In this document: piece by piece, positions 9,225 through 20,241 of the stretch
Layout of the letters: every line of letters starts with the position of its first letter
Numbering within the stretch: position 1 is the first letter of the stretch
DNA from: Pochonia chlamydosporia 170
Taxonomy: Eukaryota; Ascomycota; Sordariomycetes; Hypocreales; Clavicipitaceae
DNA length: 64,000 nt
Assembly (NCBI RefSeq): GCF_001653235.2
Contig: NC_035793.1
Span: forward strand, 1,488,001 to 1,552,000
Direction: 5' to 3'
Program-made: the position numbers and the translations under genes
The notes under the pieces: generated by a model
What the model was told of the DNA's origin: nothing
What the model saw: the letters and a program-made list of their open reading frames with translations, nothing else
Databases searched by the model: none

Positions 9225-10957
9225 ATGGAATACGATACCAAGACCCGTACGAATCTTCCCTATCGTCCCATTGGAAAGAGTCCTCCTAGCTGACATGTCA
9301 ACTCGCAGCCAAGTCTGTCACAAGTGACTCTACGTCGTTCGCCCACGACTCTGTGCGAAACCGCTGGCCGGTTATCCTGGTAAGAATCCCTCTTCAACAA
9401 TGACGACGGACACGGTAGCAGTTCCTAACTATTGCGATTTTGCAGACTGGTGCCATAGACGACGTCCATCGCACTGTTGGCCAGACCGACGATTCTGAGA
9501 AGCAGGCCGAAGGCAAGAAGATTATCGAGCAGCTCGGCAACCTAAAGTACGAGGTTTTGCACGACCGCAAGCTAACGTACGTTCTACTCACGAGACGGTA
9601 CGATATCGAAACCTCGAACTAACAAATTTTCTCAGTCCCATCGTTGACGATGGCTACCCCGAGGAGATTGCTCGCTACAACAAGGAGATTGAACAATTAG
9701 GCAACCCTTCGTGGTTGGACGTTCCTTGGCTGTTCTCCGAATGCTACATGTACCGGTAGGTGAAATGCCCCAACATGGAGAGAACAAAGACGGCGCCGTG
9801 CTAATTCCCGTTCCAACAGACGCATCAGCACATTCTTCAGCCTCACCAAGCACTGGAAGAACTATGACATCTTTTCGCGCCAAAAGATGGACACCTTCCG
9901 CACCTCTCGCAACGCTGTTGTCGAGCTGGCCACTCGATACAAGGAGTTTGTTACCGAGATTCGCGCCAACAAGGACACCACCCACAACGAAGAGGCCGAG
10001 AAGCTGCTCTTTACAGAAATGTTTGAGATCTGCCTCTGGGGTAATGCCACTGACCTTTCTCTGCTCACCAACCTCACCTACGAGGATATACAGAAGCTCC
10101 AGGGAAGCCAGGCCCGTAAGGCCGCCGAGAAGAACATTCTGATCAACGACCTTCCCGAGGCTTACGCGACCCTCAAAAAGGCTCGTGACGAGGGCAAGAA
10201 GGAGCGCCGTGTTGACTTTGTTCTTGACAACTCCGGCTTTGAGCTCTACGTCGATCTTATCCTGGCCGGGTTCCTTCTCACATCTGGCCTGGCTACGCAG
10301 ATTGTCCTTCGACCCAAATCCATCCCCTGGTTTGTCTCTGACGTGCTTCCTGGCGACTTCCCGCTCCTTCTTAACGCCATTTCCGACCCCAAGAAGTTCT
10401 TCGAGACCCAGACCGATGACGAGAAGCTGCAAGACAAGACTCCTGCCCCTCTTGCCGACAAGGAAGTCGAAGATCTCCTCTTTGTCTTCCAGGAATGGGC
10501 CAACCTTCATGCTGAAGGCCAGCTGATCATGCGACCTAACCGATACTGGACTGCGGGCGGCAGCTTCTGGCGTTTGCCTGCCGAGGCTCCTGAGCTGCAC
10601 GAGGATATGAAGGGCGCTGAGCTCACCATCTTTAAGGGGGATCTTAACTACCGAAAACTGACTGGTGATGTATGCAATCATTTCCTTCCCCTTTGATTCC
10701 ATTCCAAACGCTAACACGATTTACAGGCTCACTGGGATACCACAACCCCATGGACCACTGCACTTGGCCCCATGGGTCCCGGATCTGGCGTCAATGTCCT
10801 CTCCCTGCGAACCTGCAAGGCAGATGTTGTTGTCGGCCTTCCCGCCGGCAAGGACGAAGAATTGAAAGCCACTGAGGGTGGCGGTGGTGATACCGGTGCC
10901 AGAAGATGGGGATGGCATGGCAAGTGGGCTGTGGTTTGCCTTTCCAAGGGCTCATAG
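9225..10957 (+). CDS. DUF89 / ARMT1-like damage-control phosphatase
   Basis: Metal-dependent phosphatase of the DUF89 family (human ARMT1, yeast YMR027W relatives), thought to clear damaged or excess phosphometabolites such as fructose-1-phosphate. Six exons: 9225..9246, 9309..9379, 9446..9576, 9636..9755, 9820..10669 and 10727..10957. They sum to 1425 nt, 474 aa, in frame throughout. The 22-nt first exon encodes MEYDTKT. Family features: GNPSWLDVPWLFSECYMYRR, the metal-site block VDFVLDNSGFELYVDL (Asp251-Asn252 by my count) and ITIFKGDLNYRKL-like TIFKGDLNYRKLTGD near the C-terminus. Length matches the eukaryotic family. It is cytosolic by lack of any signal. Confidence 0.92.
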
Positions 10958-11157
10958 AGCATAGAGATATACTCAGGATGTTTACGAAAAAAAAGAGTTA
11001 GATTGTTTCGTATTTAACGATAGACTATAGAATCAGTGATCTGGGATCATGATAGACTAAATAAAAAAAACTGTACCAAGGATTGTTTCTTGTAATGAGA
11101 ATCTGAAATGTATGTTGCTCTCCCAATATCTCAACTATTAGATATCTCTGGGTTTTG

Positions 11158-12011
11158 TCAGCCATAGGTTGGAGGTTGCGTGTAAGTAGGAGGGTCACCA
11201 TATGGCGGTGGACCGTCAGTCGTAGTTCCATACGCAGGTGGAGTGTCTTCCGTTGAACTTTGTTCCCTCGTATTGGTGACAAATGTCGTTGGTGTAAAAG
11301 ATGTTGTGGTTGCGTCCACACTAGACTCATAAGACGGAATGGGATAACCAGTGTCTGATGAAGAACTTGGCTGACTTGGAGTTGGAAATATCTCTGTATC
11401 TGTAGGTTGTGTACCGGTCGAATAGGATATATCAGAGGGAACAGAGTAGGATGGTATAGGAATATCGTATGTTCCCGTTGTACTTTCCGAGCCAGACTGA
11501 GAAGTGGATGAATAGATGCCAGACAGGCTATCTTGTGAAGACCAACAAGAGTCCCTGGTTGATGAAGTATCTTCGCCCGGTGAAGACGGCTCATAGCTCG
11601 TCGTCACAGGTAACTCAGACCACTCCGTCGTGTACGAAGACGGCGTAGGAACAGGGTAACTGCAGCCGTACGAATCTGTACATGACTCCTGGGATGATGT
11701 GATGGACCAGGTGACGCTACTAGACGGAGCTGTTGGATAGGTTTCTGTGGGAGATGGAGCTCCGGTTGGTGGTGTAAAGAGTGAGGTGGGAGAGTATGTC
11801 GGAAATTCCGTGTAAGTCTCTGTATTTGGGCAGACGGAGACGGTAGAATAGCAGGACGCTGCGCATTCTGTGATTGTTGTTGTAATTGTAACTGTTTCGG
11901 CAGTCGCCAAAACGAGCGTGGCACTAGGAAACGTTAATACGCAAGCTAATGTTTCGTGTCAAAGATTCGGACATACCCGAGCGCCAAGGTGAGCAAATAC
12001 ACGGTTATCAT
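11158..12011 (-). CDS. Secreted Ser/Thr/Pro-rich protein with PPxY-rich tail
   Basis: Two exons, complement(11158..11923, 11977..12011), 266 aa. The 53-nt intron (GTATGT...TTAAC...CCTAG) joins MITVYLLTLALG to ATLVLATAETVTI, completing a signal peptide. The mature part is almost all Ser, Thr, Pro, Tyr and Gly, with a small Cys-containing N-terminal block (ECAASCYSTVSVCPN) and a pair of Cys around CTDSYGCSY. Such composition is usual for heavily O-glycosylated wall or extracellular proteins. The tail carries PPAYG, PPPYG, PPTYTQ and PPTYG. There is no hydrophobic C-terminus for a GPI anchor. Function unknown. Alternative acceptors exist, but only this one fuses signal and body in frame at a normal intron length. 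Confidence 0.75.
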
Positions 12012-12860
12012 GCTGAATATGGACAAGTGACGATGAAATGAGGTGAAGTTTTCGTTGTCCAAGTTGGTGAACAAAAGATATTGACGTTCAAACTCGGTCT
12101 CTTTATAGACAGCTGAATTCTCATCAACAACAATATGACAAGGCCAGAACCTCACCTACAGTTGACTTTCGTGACGACACTACAGTCATGCCTCTTGCCG
12201 AACCCATTTCGGCCCGCAACTTGAACTATCCCTACACCGTTCGAACTGTGTTCCGGGATACAAACACCCACAGTCATGGTCCATGCCGTCGTGCAACACG
12301 GTCACCATGTCGAGTTGCACTAATGTCAGTGTATTGACAGTTCTGGGTCAGTTCGTGTTGCGAAACCACCAAAAAGAGCTGATCACAACTGCGATGGCCC
12401 GACAACGAACTCATACTCACGGCATGTATCCATGACTAGAAGAAGTCGTCCTGTTGAGCAACACAAATCACGCCAGATATCACGAGTGTATAGACAAGAC
12501 CCTGGCACGTACATGCATCGGCAGCTGGTTCTGGCCAATTTCGGAAATTATCCAGGAACAGGACCTCAGTGGCGTAGCATATATACGAGATGTGTAACTA
12601 GGTCGCGTGGCAATGACGCTACAACAATGCTGGTTGTGCTGAATGTGGGAAGGGTGCTGTCACCGCCTCGGGGAGCGATCTTGGTGACGTTGTGTAGTGG
12701 TGTTAATCGAACAGAACTTAGACATTGGACTCATAATTATGATCATTTGATCAATATTTGGATTTGGAAGCGAGCAACAGCGACACACCGCCAGATGATA
12801 TGATATGCGGGTAAAGTGTGTGCTAATCTGTGTTTTCATCTCCCCTACCCAGCAGACAAT
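12012..12860. other. Intergenic
   Basis: 849 bp between the secreted-protein start and the 3' end of the superoxide dismutase gene. The ORF at 12432-12803 shows no recognisable protein. Nothing else seen. Confidence 0.5.
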
Positions 12861-13612
12861 TTAGATGGAAGCCTTGAGAATCTTGAATACATCGTCGCGA
12901 CCTCCCTGGAAGCGAGACTCAGCCGTCTTCCAGTTGATGACCTTCCAGATGTTGTCAACATACGCCGCCTTACCATTCAAATACTACAAAGAACAGTCAG
13001 CAACAACCATGTGCCATCATCACAGAGTCAAACCTCACCTGCAAGTAATAAGCATGCTCCCACATGTCCACCCCAAAAATGGGCACCTCCCCTCCCACAA
13101 CCGGATCCTGATCCTTGGTCGTCACAATCCTCAAGCTGCCACCGTCCTTGACCAACCACCCCCATCCACTGCCCTGCAGTCCCAAAAGCGCCTTCGTAAA
13201 CGCAGCCTTGAACTCGTCAAAGCTGCCCCACGTCTTGCTAATAGCAGCCATCAAGGTTGCCGCACTCTTAGGATTAGCCTCAGCAGAAGTAGCGGGAGCC
13301 AAGTTCTCCCAAAACAGCGAGTGGTTAATATGGCCGCCGCCATTGAACTTGATTGCGTTCTGGAGAGCAATCTGCCCGGCAATATCGTTGGATGAGGTGG
13401 CAGTTGCGTATGTCTTGAGCGCGTTGTTGAGGTTTGTCACGTATGTCTGGTGGTGCTTGCTGTGGTGGAGCTCCATGATTTGCGCGGAGATGCTAGGCTC
13501 CAATGCCTATGTGTCACAGAGGTTAGAAATATGCATGTTTACCTTGATGGGTTGATAGACGAACATCGTACGCATAGGGCAGCTTGGGGAGGCTGTAGAT
13601 TCCGACAGACAT
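12861..13612 (-). CDS. Manganese superoxide dismutase without mitochondrial presequence
   Basis: Converts superoxide to peroxide and oxygen. Three exons, complement(12861..12983, 13039..13506, 13565..13612), 212 aa. First exon MSVGIYSLPKLPYAYD; donor GTTCGT. The last exon restores YLNGKAAYVDNIWKVINWKT after MWEHAYYLQ. Metal ligands are all present: His30 (MELHHSKHHQ), His78 (HINHSLFW), Asp163 and His167 (DMWEH). Gly and Gln in the GGGH and LQGSGWGWL blocks fit Mn rather than Fe enzymes. The protein starts directly at the mature domain, so it should be cytosolic, like the Sod3-type Mn-SODs known in some fungi. The C-terminus is KASI, not a clear peroxisomal signal. Confidence 0.95.
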
Positions 13613-14971
13613 TGTGATGTTGTTGAGGTGTGAGACTGACGGGCCGGAGGGTAAGTGAGCAAGGAAAGAGGATAGAAATGGTAATAAAAGATCGAAAATC
13701 ATATTGGAGGGAGAGAGAGCGGAGGAGCTTATTTGAGATTAATACCGTTGGGAACCGATGATATCACATCTTGGCTTTTGTCGCATGCAATATTAGCAAT
13801 GGACCACGTCGCATCAGGCATCTTCACCTTATCCTCGGCTCGGGCGGATCGGACCAATCGATAAGGTCTAATACACAACAGGCATGATATGTCAGCAAGT
13901 TCTTCACCACGTCTGTGCTTGTGGTGTGGTGACGAGTTGTTTTGTTTTGTCGGGATTTCGGAGCATTCCCGCGCAAACTTGCTCATGACAATTACCACAA
14001 TGGGAAGATGCGCAGGTTGGCGTGGAGTCGTGATTGGCTTCTTTGTTTCTTGGAGTCGTGGTTTCCACCTTTGCGACATGAACCTGGATGGCTGTGTCAA
14101 AGAAGGTGTTGTGAATGTGGTGAGGGAGAATGAGCATGTCTTGGTTTCAGCAAGAGTTCACAGCCTTTTTGCGATGGTATATTTGGACGCCTTGCTCCCA
14201 AAGTGTCGGCCGTGTGGTTGACGAGGGAGGTTGTTGCAGTCAAACTTTGTACAATATGTGCGGACCAGAAGTCACGAATAGACCGCGAGGAGGTGCGCTG
14301 GCCGCCCTCAGTGCTCCTAATGGCGCGAAAATATCTGGATTTCTTCAAGGCGATCTGGCGTTCCACACACCTGGAAAGCCTGGAAGTACGGAAGCTACAC
14401 ACGCGAGACTTACTCCAGGCGAAGAGTGTGGTCTTGTTGATTTGGAGAGGCTCCGCGTCGTTATCCAGTATGTACCAACCCTTTGCAAACCATGGCCGAT
14501 AAAACAAGGACAAAACCTCTAACAAAGAATAGCTCAAGCGGGGACATGACAAAAAGTGCTAATGACTGTGGTCTGTTCCGGCAATTTATGCTCCCAGCCG
14601 CTCGAATGTCTAGTGAGTACATCGAACTGCCGCTCGACCTGCCACTGTCATTGGAAGTTGGAAATAGCGGAATAATAGGAAGGCGTGTGTCGTTGTCGTC
14701 GAGATTACAATCCGGGTCAGAGGTGGTGATTGCGGAGGGTATTGTAGGATTCAACTTCTTTGAGCCGTCGTTGTAACTAGGCACCCCGTCGCTGAGCCAC
14801 AACATATCGACTATTGCTTCAGCACCAATGTAAATAGTAGCGGTTTTTCGTCAGGACCTTCAGCAAATTGTATAGTCACTATTGTACTGATAGATATACT
14901 GGAGTATTGGAATATGGCATCTCATTAGGGTATTCTACATGCAACAACTCAACAAGTCTACGCAGATACTA
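13613..14971. other. Intergenic, no firm gene
   Basis: 1.36 kb. It holds the dismutase promoter and several overlapping ORFs of 97-151 codons on both strands (for example 14130-14522 plus, 14461-14805 minus). None has a recognisable motif, and their overlap on opposite strands argues against more than one being real. Confidence 0.45.
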
Positions 14972-15967
14972 TTACCTTCTCCCAAAAACTCTCCTCATAA
15001 AAGACTTCCTCTTCTTGCCACTAACCTTTGGCTCCTTCTCTTTTATCTCCATGCCTCGTATTCTCCACAGCAAGCCAACAAGACTAGACACGATAACCGA
15101 CTCCAGCCGCACATCTTCCTCGGTGAAATTTTCAGGTACAAGCAAAACGCCTTCGCTTTGTGGTACAAACAAAGACCCATGGTAGCCAATGTGATGATAG
15201 ATAGCCTTGATATTAGAATCCCGCGATACAGGACTGGTTTCCTCCCCAGGCTTGTCGTCGTTCAGTTGCAACAAAGTATATCGAAGGGTGCCATAGTCAA
15301 GCGGGTGTATTTGCCATTCATAGATGGCAGACTCATTAGGTAGCGAGAATCTGAAATACGGAAAGTGTAGGGCCCCGACGTTGGTCTCCAGGCTGGGTAG
15401 CGGGTACGTTGTTGTGACGTTGATGGTATCAGATTGTTGGTCACTAATGACCGATAGTAGACTGAAAATGTCCGTCAACATGGGAAGGACGCTGGAAACG
15501 TTCCGTTAGCAGCAAAACTTGATACAATTAATTGGCTGCTACAATACTCACATGTTAATATGAGGAGTTACTTCAGCCTGGTCTCCTCTGTGCACCGTGG
15601 CAGAAATGTCTCCCCCATCTCGAATCTTTTCAATATCAAGACCAACGGCGTACTCTGCCTTGGCATCCGTGGTCGGGGATGTCATGGTATTCAGCCTCGT
15701 CTTGAATAGCCTACTTCCCATGAGTGCCTTGCCGGTGACTTGCTCTCCGCCAACAGGCGAGTGATCAACAACCTTTCTGTACTGCGACCCAGCCTCGTAA
15801 ACCGATAGATTCAGCATGCTATGTTTCGGGATATACAGCACCCTGGACAAATGGTCCGGCACTGCTGCCGGTTTTCGACCCAGTCCACTATCAAGATCGA
15901 CATTAAATAACCGGTCCCTCTGCATCGAGGTTGTGAGGATCTCGAAAGTCCCAGAGACCTCCCCCAT
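14972..15967 (-). CDS. Unrecognised fungal protein with basic C-terminal tail
   Basis: Two exons, complement(14972..15491, 15552..15967), 311 aa. The 60-nt intron (GTGAGT...GCTAAC...TTCCAG) joins EVTPHIN to IVLPMLTDIFSLLS in frame. I do not recognise the family. The sequence looks mostly beta-rich (FEILTTS, RVLYIPKHSMLNLSVY, INVTTTYPLPSLETNVGALHF). A short hydrophobic run near residue 275 (SVIVSSLVGLLW) is followed by a strongly basic tail (KEKEPKVSGKKRKSFMRRVF), which might be a membrane-proximal or nuclear-targeting segment. There is no signal peptide. The start is the first ATG of the open frame. Confidence 0.72.
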
Positions 15968-16659
15968 GTTGTATGCTGCCGGGAAACAACGTCCGGAAAT
16001 CAGCCTCTTATTGGTTTGCCGTTGTCAAAACAAGTCCAAGTTAGATCTGCGATCTATCGGTGCCTGCAGGCTTGGCGTATCATGTTGCTGAGTGAGCGTC
16101 TGTGAAACCGACTCAGGCAGCGAGTCAAGCAGAAAATAACATCTCAAATGCAGTTCTCTCAACTTCGATGGAGGTGAGATTTACCGCCGGCTCATGTTAC
16201 CTTGCCGATGATTAGGCTTATGGAGCGGCTGATGGGACAAATGGGGGTGCTTGGAATGTGGAAGCCTAAGAATGGTGGACTCTCATCAACGACTAGTGGC
16301 ACAACTCGCACGAGGTCAATACCCGACAAGTTGAGTGGGTAGGGTGGAGAATCTTGGGATAGATGAGGGAGGAAATGCAACCTTCAGTTAATTGTGGCCA
16401 GGGTTGAAGCCTCTCCATGTCAACGAAAAACACCTACGTGAGTATTGATCCTTTCTGTATGAACTGATATGGGATGCAAAAAATGCTCAGCCCAACTCAG
16501 TATCATCTGACTGTGTACACAAAGATAAGCTAAATCTCGACTTAAACCCCTTTATGCTTAAACGACCATGTTATACTTTCGAAAACCAGAAAACTCCATA
16601 TATGCTCATTTATCACATTTCTCATACCCATTTAGTCCAACAAGACATTGCTAAGAGTT
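15968..16659. other. Intergenic
   Basis: 692 bp upstream of the previous gene and downstream of the T5orf172 gene. Nothing recognisable. Confidence 0.5.
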
Positions 16660-17928
16660 TCAATCCAAGCCAGTCTCATCCCAATCGACCCATCGCCGAA
16701 TCACCTCGTCCACCTTCCTTATACCATCCCTTGTAGCCTTCACCTCGAACCACTCTCGATGATCTCTCCCACATGCGTCGCATAGCGACATATCTGCACG
16801 TAACCCCATCCCAGCTAATTCAATATGAATCAAGCGTTCGACCCGTCGACAGTGCGGCGTCATGCGAGGCGTGCGGCTCATGCCAGGGCCGTCATTCACG
16901 GCCGCCACATAAGGGTAGTATCGCAGCATCTCAATGTCATATCCACATTGTCGTTGCCACTGATTCATTCTCCGCTGTACATTTGCTGCACGCCCTATCT
17001 TGAGTAGCATTGTCTTCTTGTCGCCCTTGTCGCTTGGGTCTGCAAAGGTCGAAACAACGTCACTTGGTCGCCGTGAGCGCGCAGGATATGACGATGGCGG
17101 TGCTAATAATGATCGAGCCGCAGCGACAGGTGGTGGAGATTGCTTTGACGCAGGGGTCAGCCAAAACATGTAAATGTAACCAGCCTCTTCTGAATCCGTA
17201 TGCGGCTTGGCAAGTTCAGTCATGAGTGCCGAAGCCGTTGTCATGTCTAGCGAATCTGGGATCAAATCTTTGAACTGTGCGGTTTGTGAAGTCGCTGATC
17301 GGCCTGACCGATAGGATGCCTTGCCTGGTGAGGCGTTTGGCGTCACAGTTCTCTGGTAACTTTCCGATTTGCCATTCCGATAAGGTCTGTTCTGCAGATT
17401 TGGCATGGACGCCGAAGCTGGTTTTTGGATCGGTTCCGGTTGCGGTCGTGGCTTCGGTCGCGCAGGTTCGTTCACTTCTTCGAGTGGTATGGTGAAGCAG
17501 AAGCAAAACTGAAGCTTCGGTGGTGCTTTTGGCCGTGATGCCTTTACTGTCGTATTTGATGGCGGTCTCGCATGTTGTGCACTCTGCCGCAATGTATTCT
17601 TCTCCTGAAGATGTACCACTCCCAGACGGTCTGCGAGTGTATCCAAGCTCGAGCGTTCCTCTAGGATAGGTTTTGTAGTTCGTCTTGGCCCCGGACTTGA
17701 TTTTGCACTGTGGCTGGCTTGTTCCTTATGCTGCCAGCAATACAGGCTCTCGTCGCTTAGATCTATCTTCGGCCATCGGTTTCTGGGTGCTAGCGAAGCC
17801 TGGGAAGGCCTGCTGATGGGCCGTCTACACGGCCTCCCGTTCGAAGTTATACCACGACATGTCGAACTTGGGTTCTTGGAATCGGCGCGGTCAAGGTGTG
17901 ATTCGGGGGTGTTGGCGACGAATGGCAT
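16660..17928 (-). CDS. T5orf172 (DUF1766) domain protein
   Basis: A 422-aa single-exon protein. The C-terminal half (from about residue 250) is a T5orf172 domain, a GIY-YIG-nuclease-like fold first named in phage proteins and widespread in fungi: GYIYMFWLTP, then LLKIGRAANVQRRMNQWQRQC with the conserved GR...RR...W pattern, then a Cys pair CDACGRDHREWFE. The N-terminus carries CRGITSNGRPCRRP and a later YCWQH, which look like a small zinc site. The middle is low-complexity, Pro/Ser-rich. Whether the fungal members cut DNA is not established to my knowledge; the classic catalytic GIY..YIG pair is only partly matched by GYIYMF and LLKIGR. ATG at 17928 confirmed. Confidence 0.85.
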   Translation of the reverse strand: MPFVANTPESHLDRADSKNPSSTCRGITSNGRPCRRPISRPSQASLAPRNRWPKIDLSDESLYCWQHKEQASHSAKSSPGPRRTTKPILEERSSLDTLADRLGVVHLQEKNTLRQSAQHARPPSNTTVKASRPKAPPKLQFCFCFTIPLEEVNEPARPKPRPQPEPIQKPASASMPNLQNRPYRNGKSESYQRTVTPNASPGKASYRSGRSATSQTAQFKDLIPDSLDMTTASALMTELAKPHTDSEEAGYIYMFWLTPASKQSPPPVAAARSLLAPPSSYPARSRRPSDVVSTFADPSDKGDKKTMLLKIGRAANVQRRMNQWQRQCGYDIEMLRYYPYVAAVNDGPGMSRTPRMTPHCRRVERLIHIELAGMGLRADMSLCDACGRDHREWFEVKATRDGIRKVDEVIRRWVDWDETGLD

Positions 17929-18608
17929 AGTTACGGGCCATTCAACATGCGAAGACGATGTTATGTCGACATTGAGAACTATGCAAAGTCGAAATAGGCT
18001 TTGGATCGAGTCTGAGCTTGGACAGCGCCATCAATGGCTGTGAACCACGGGTCATGACTCCGTAGGCTGCCACGAGGCCGCCGAGAAGCCCATGGTTCAC
18101 ATTTGTGTGAATGGTTGGGCTTCGATCGTTGGCTTTGAAGGTGGCTGGGACTTCCACTTGGCGTTTAGCGGGACGCGCCGAATCATGGTGGGGTTTGACG
18201 TGACACCAGACTCCAAGGGGGAAGGAGGGACCATGCGACAACTTCCTGCCAAGCCTGAGCTGTGAAAGTCAATCTTGTCTTGAATCTGCGATAATTTAAC
18301 ATCATCATTATCTTCGCAAAATCGCCAATCTATCACCAGTAAAGCGACCACAACTTCCATGGCTTCCTTTCAATTACCCCGCACATTGGCTAGCTCCTTA
18401 TATTTCGCGATGGCCCGTATCGTAAGCGACGACGCCGCCGCCGATGTCATCTTATGTTGTTGTCGAGCGCAACCTTAGGGTATTCCTGGACCGTGAATAA
18501 CCCAAAGTATCAAGCAAGAGTTCGATAACAGTAGGCCGGTTTGGTTTGAAGTTATTACACACGACATTCTATGCTCGTCAAGCTTTACTGTCGCACTGTT
18601 GAGACAAA
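17929..18608. other. Divergent intergenic promoter region
   Basis: 680 bp between the divergent starts of the T5orf172 gene and the amidohydrolase. No recognisable ORF. Confidence 0.5.
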
Positions 18609-20241
18609 ATGCCAGGACCATCATCATTGTTGCTACAAAATGCTACTATCCTCGTGCCAAAGGGCGCTGGTGATGACCACGTCATCCCTCTTCAGAAGCA
18701 TTCACTTCTAGTCGAGGGAAACAAAATCACTCGCATAGCTCCTCACATTGATCCACCGTCGTCGTTGACGGAAGTAATTGACTGCACCTCGAAGGTCATC
18801 AGCCCTGGCTTTGTCGATACGCATCACCATGTTTGGCAGACGCAGTTGAAAGGCAGGCACTCCGACCATACCCTGCTGAAATACTTTGCTCCAGGTACAG
18901 TACTCACAACAGGCAGACGTCATGGTCTTTGCAACTAATGGCTTATTAGGTAACATGGCGGCTCATAGCTACGGGCCTGAGGATGTTTTCTGGGGTGAAC
19001 TGGGAGGGTGCCTCGAAATGCTACATGCCGGAACCACGACAGTTGTAGATCACGCTCATGTAGCCCATACGTCAGAGCATAGTAAGTGAGAAGATACCAT
19101 GTGCTGCAAACATGTGAATAATCTTAGTGACAGCTCACACTCATTCTTAGTTACCGCCGCTCTGGCTGCGACTGTCTCGTCGGGGATTCGATCAATTTTC
19201 TGCTACGGTCCCATTGCAAGGATCAAGACTTGGAAACCTACGCTCCAAGTTGAGCAGCCACTGCTCCCAGATTGGTTTTTTGAGCAGATTCGAAGTCTTT
19301 GCGAATCCGAGCCCTTCGGCGATGGCCGTGTGACCATGGGCCTTGCTTTCAACTCCTTTCATCTGCCGAAAGACGAAGTCATTGACCTGTTCAAGGAGGT
19401 TCGTAGATTGGGCATCAAGACGATCACGTCACACTACGTGCCCAGCATGTTCCCTGGAAATTCAACCGTGGACTTGCTTGAGAGGTATGGACTTCTTGGA
19501 CCAGATATCCTCTTGTCGCACGCCACCGGGTTGAGCGCCACCGATGCAGAGAAACTCCGAAAAGTCGACGGCGCCCTCTCTTCCACGCCAGATACGGAGC
19601 TTCAGATGGGTCACGGCTGGCCCGTTTGCTTCCAAGGCAACGTTAACAGCATTAGCTCCTTGGGAGTAGACTGCCACAGTAACAGTGCAGGCGGCATTGT
19701 CGCTCAAATGCGCGTGGGCCTCCAGGCAGAACGTGCGCGACGCAACAACAAGACATTAGAATCAGGCAAGACGCCGGGTAAGATCAGCCTCTCCGCACAG
19801 GACGCATTCCAGCTGGCTACTATCAAGGGCGCCAAGGCTATCAAAATGGCCGACAGGCTTGGATCTCTGGAAGAGGGGAAAACTGCCGATATCGTCGTGT
19901 TCGACACATTGGGCCCCGGCATGATCTGTGCAGCCGAAGAAGATCCTATTGGGGCCATTATCTTCCATTCTTCATCTGCCGACATTGACGCCGTGATTGT
20001 GGACGGCCAGGTCCGGAAGCGACATGGTCGACTCCTCACCACCCAGCTCGACGTAACGTTGGCTCCCAATCTCAAGCCAAAGAAACATGAAGTGGTATGG
20101 CGAGATGTGGCTGTCGAACTTCTCAAAAGTCGCGAGAGAACCCTTGACGCCGAGAAGACCAGTGGAGCTGACGATCGAGAGGCGGCATTCGAGCACGTAC
20201 TGAAGCTCTTTGGCAAGACGAAGGAAGATCTAGATCTATAG
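18609..20241 (+). CDS. Amidohydrolase of the ATZ/TRZ (cytosine deaminase-like) family
   Basis: Metal-dependent hydrolase or deaminase of the amidohydrolase superfamily. Three exons, 18609..18894, 18950..19081 and 19151..20241, 502 aa in frame. The first intron is GTACAG...TTATTAG; the second is GTAAGT...CATTCTTAG (a nearer AG at 19125-19127 would give a stop). The signature PGFVDTHHHVWQ (His72/His74) follows the N-terminal beta-sandwich. LHAGTTTVVDHAH, LLSHATGLS and GVDCHSNSAGG are further metal or active-site blocks. The C-terminus returns to a sandwich strand (ADIVVFDT, VDGQVRKRHGR). Substrate cannot be read from sequence: aminopurines, s-triazines or N-cyclic amides are all possible. It opens the accessory part of the window. 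Confidence 0.9.

Noticed and set aside
9632..10717. 361-codon minus-strand ORF
   Set aside because: Mirror of the DUF89 coding exons; the plus-strand protein is clearly conserved.
14130..14805. Overlapping plus and minus ORFs of 114-130 codons
   Set aside because: Each has some coding-like stretches, but they oppose one another and neither shows a family motif or clear splice structure.
19125..19127. Nearer AG acceptor for amidohydrolase intron 2
   Set aside because: Using it gives an in-frame stop before exon 3; the AG at 19149-19150 keeps the reading frame and family sequence.
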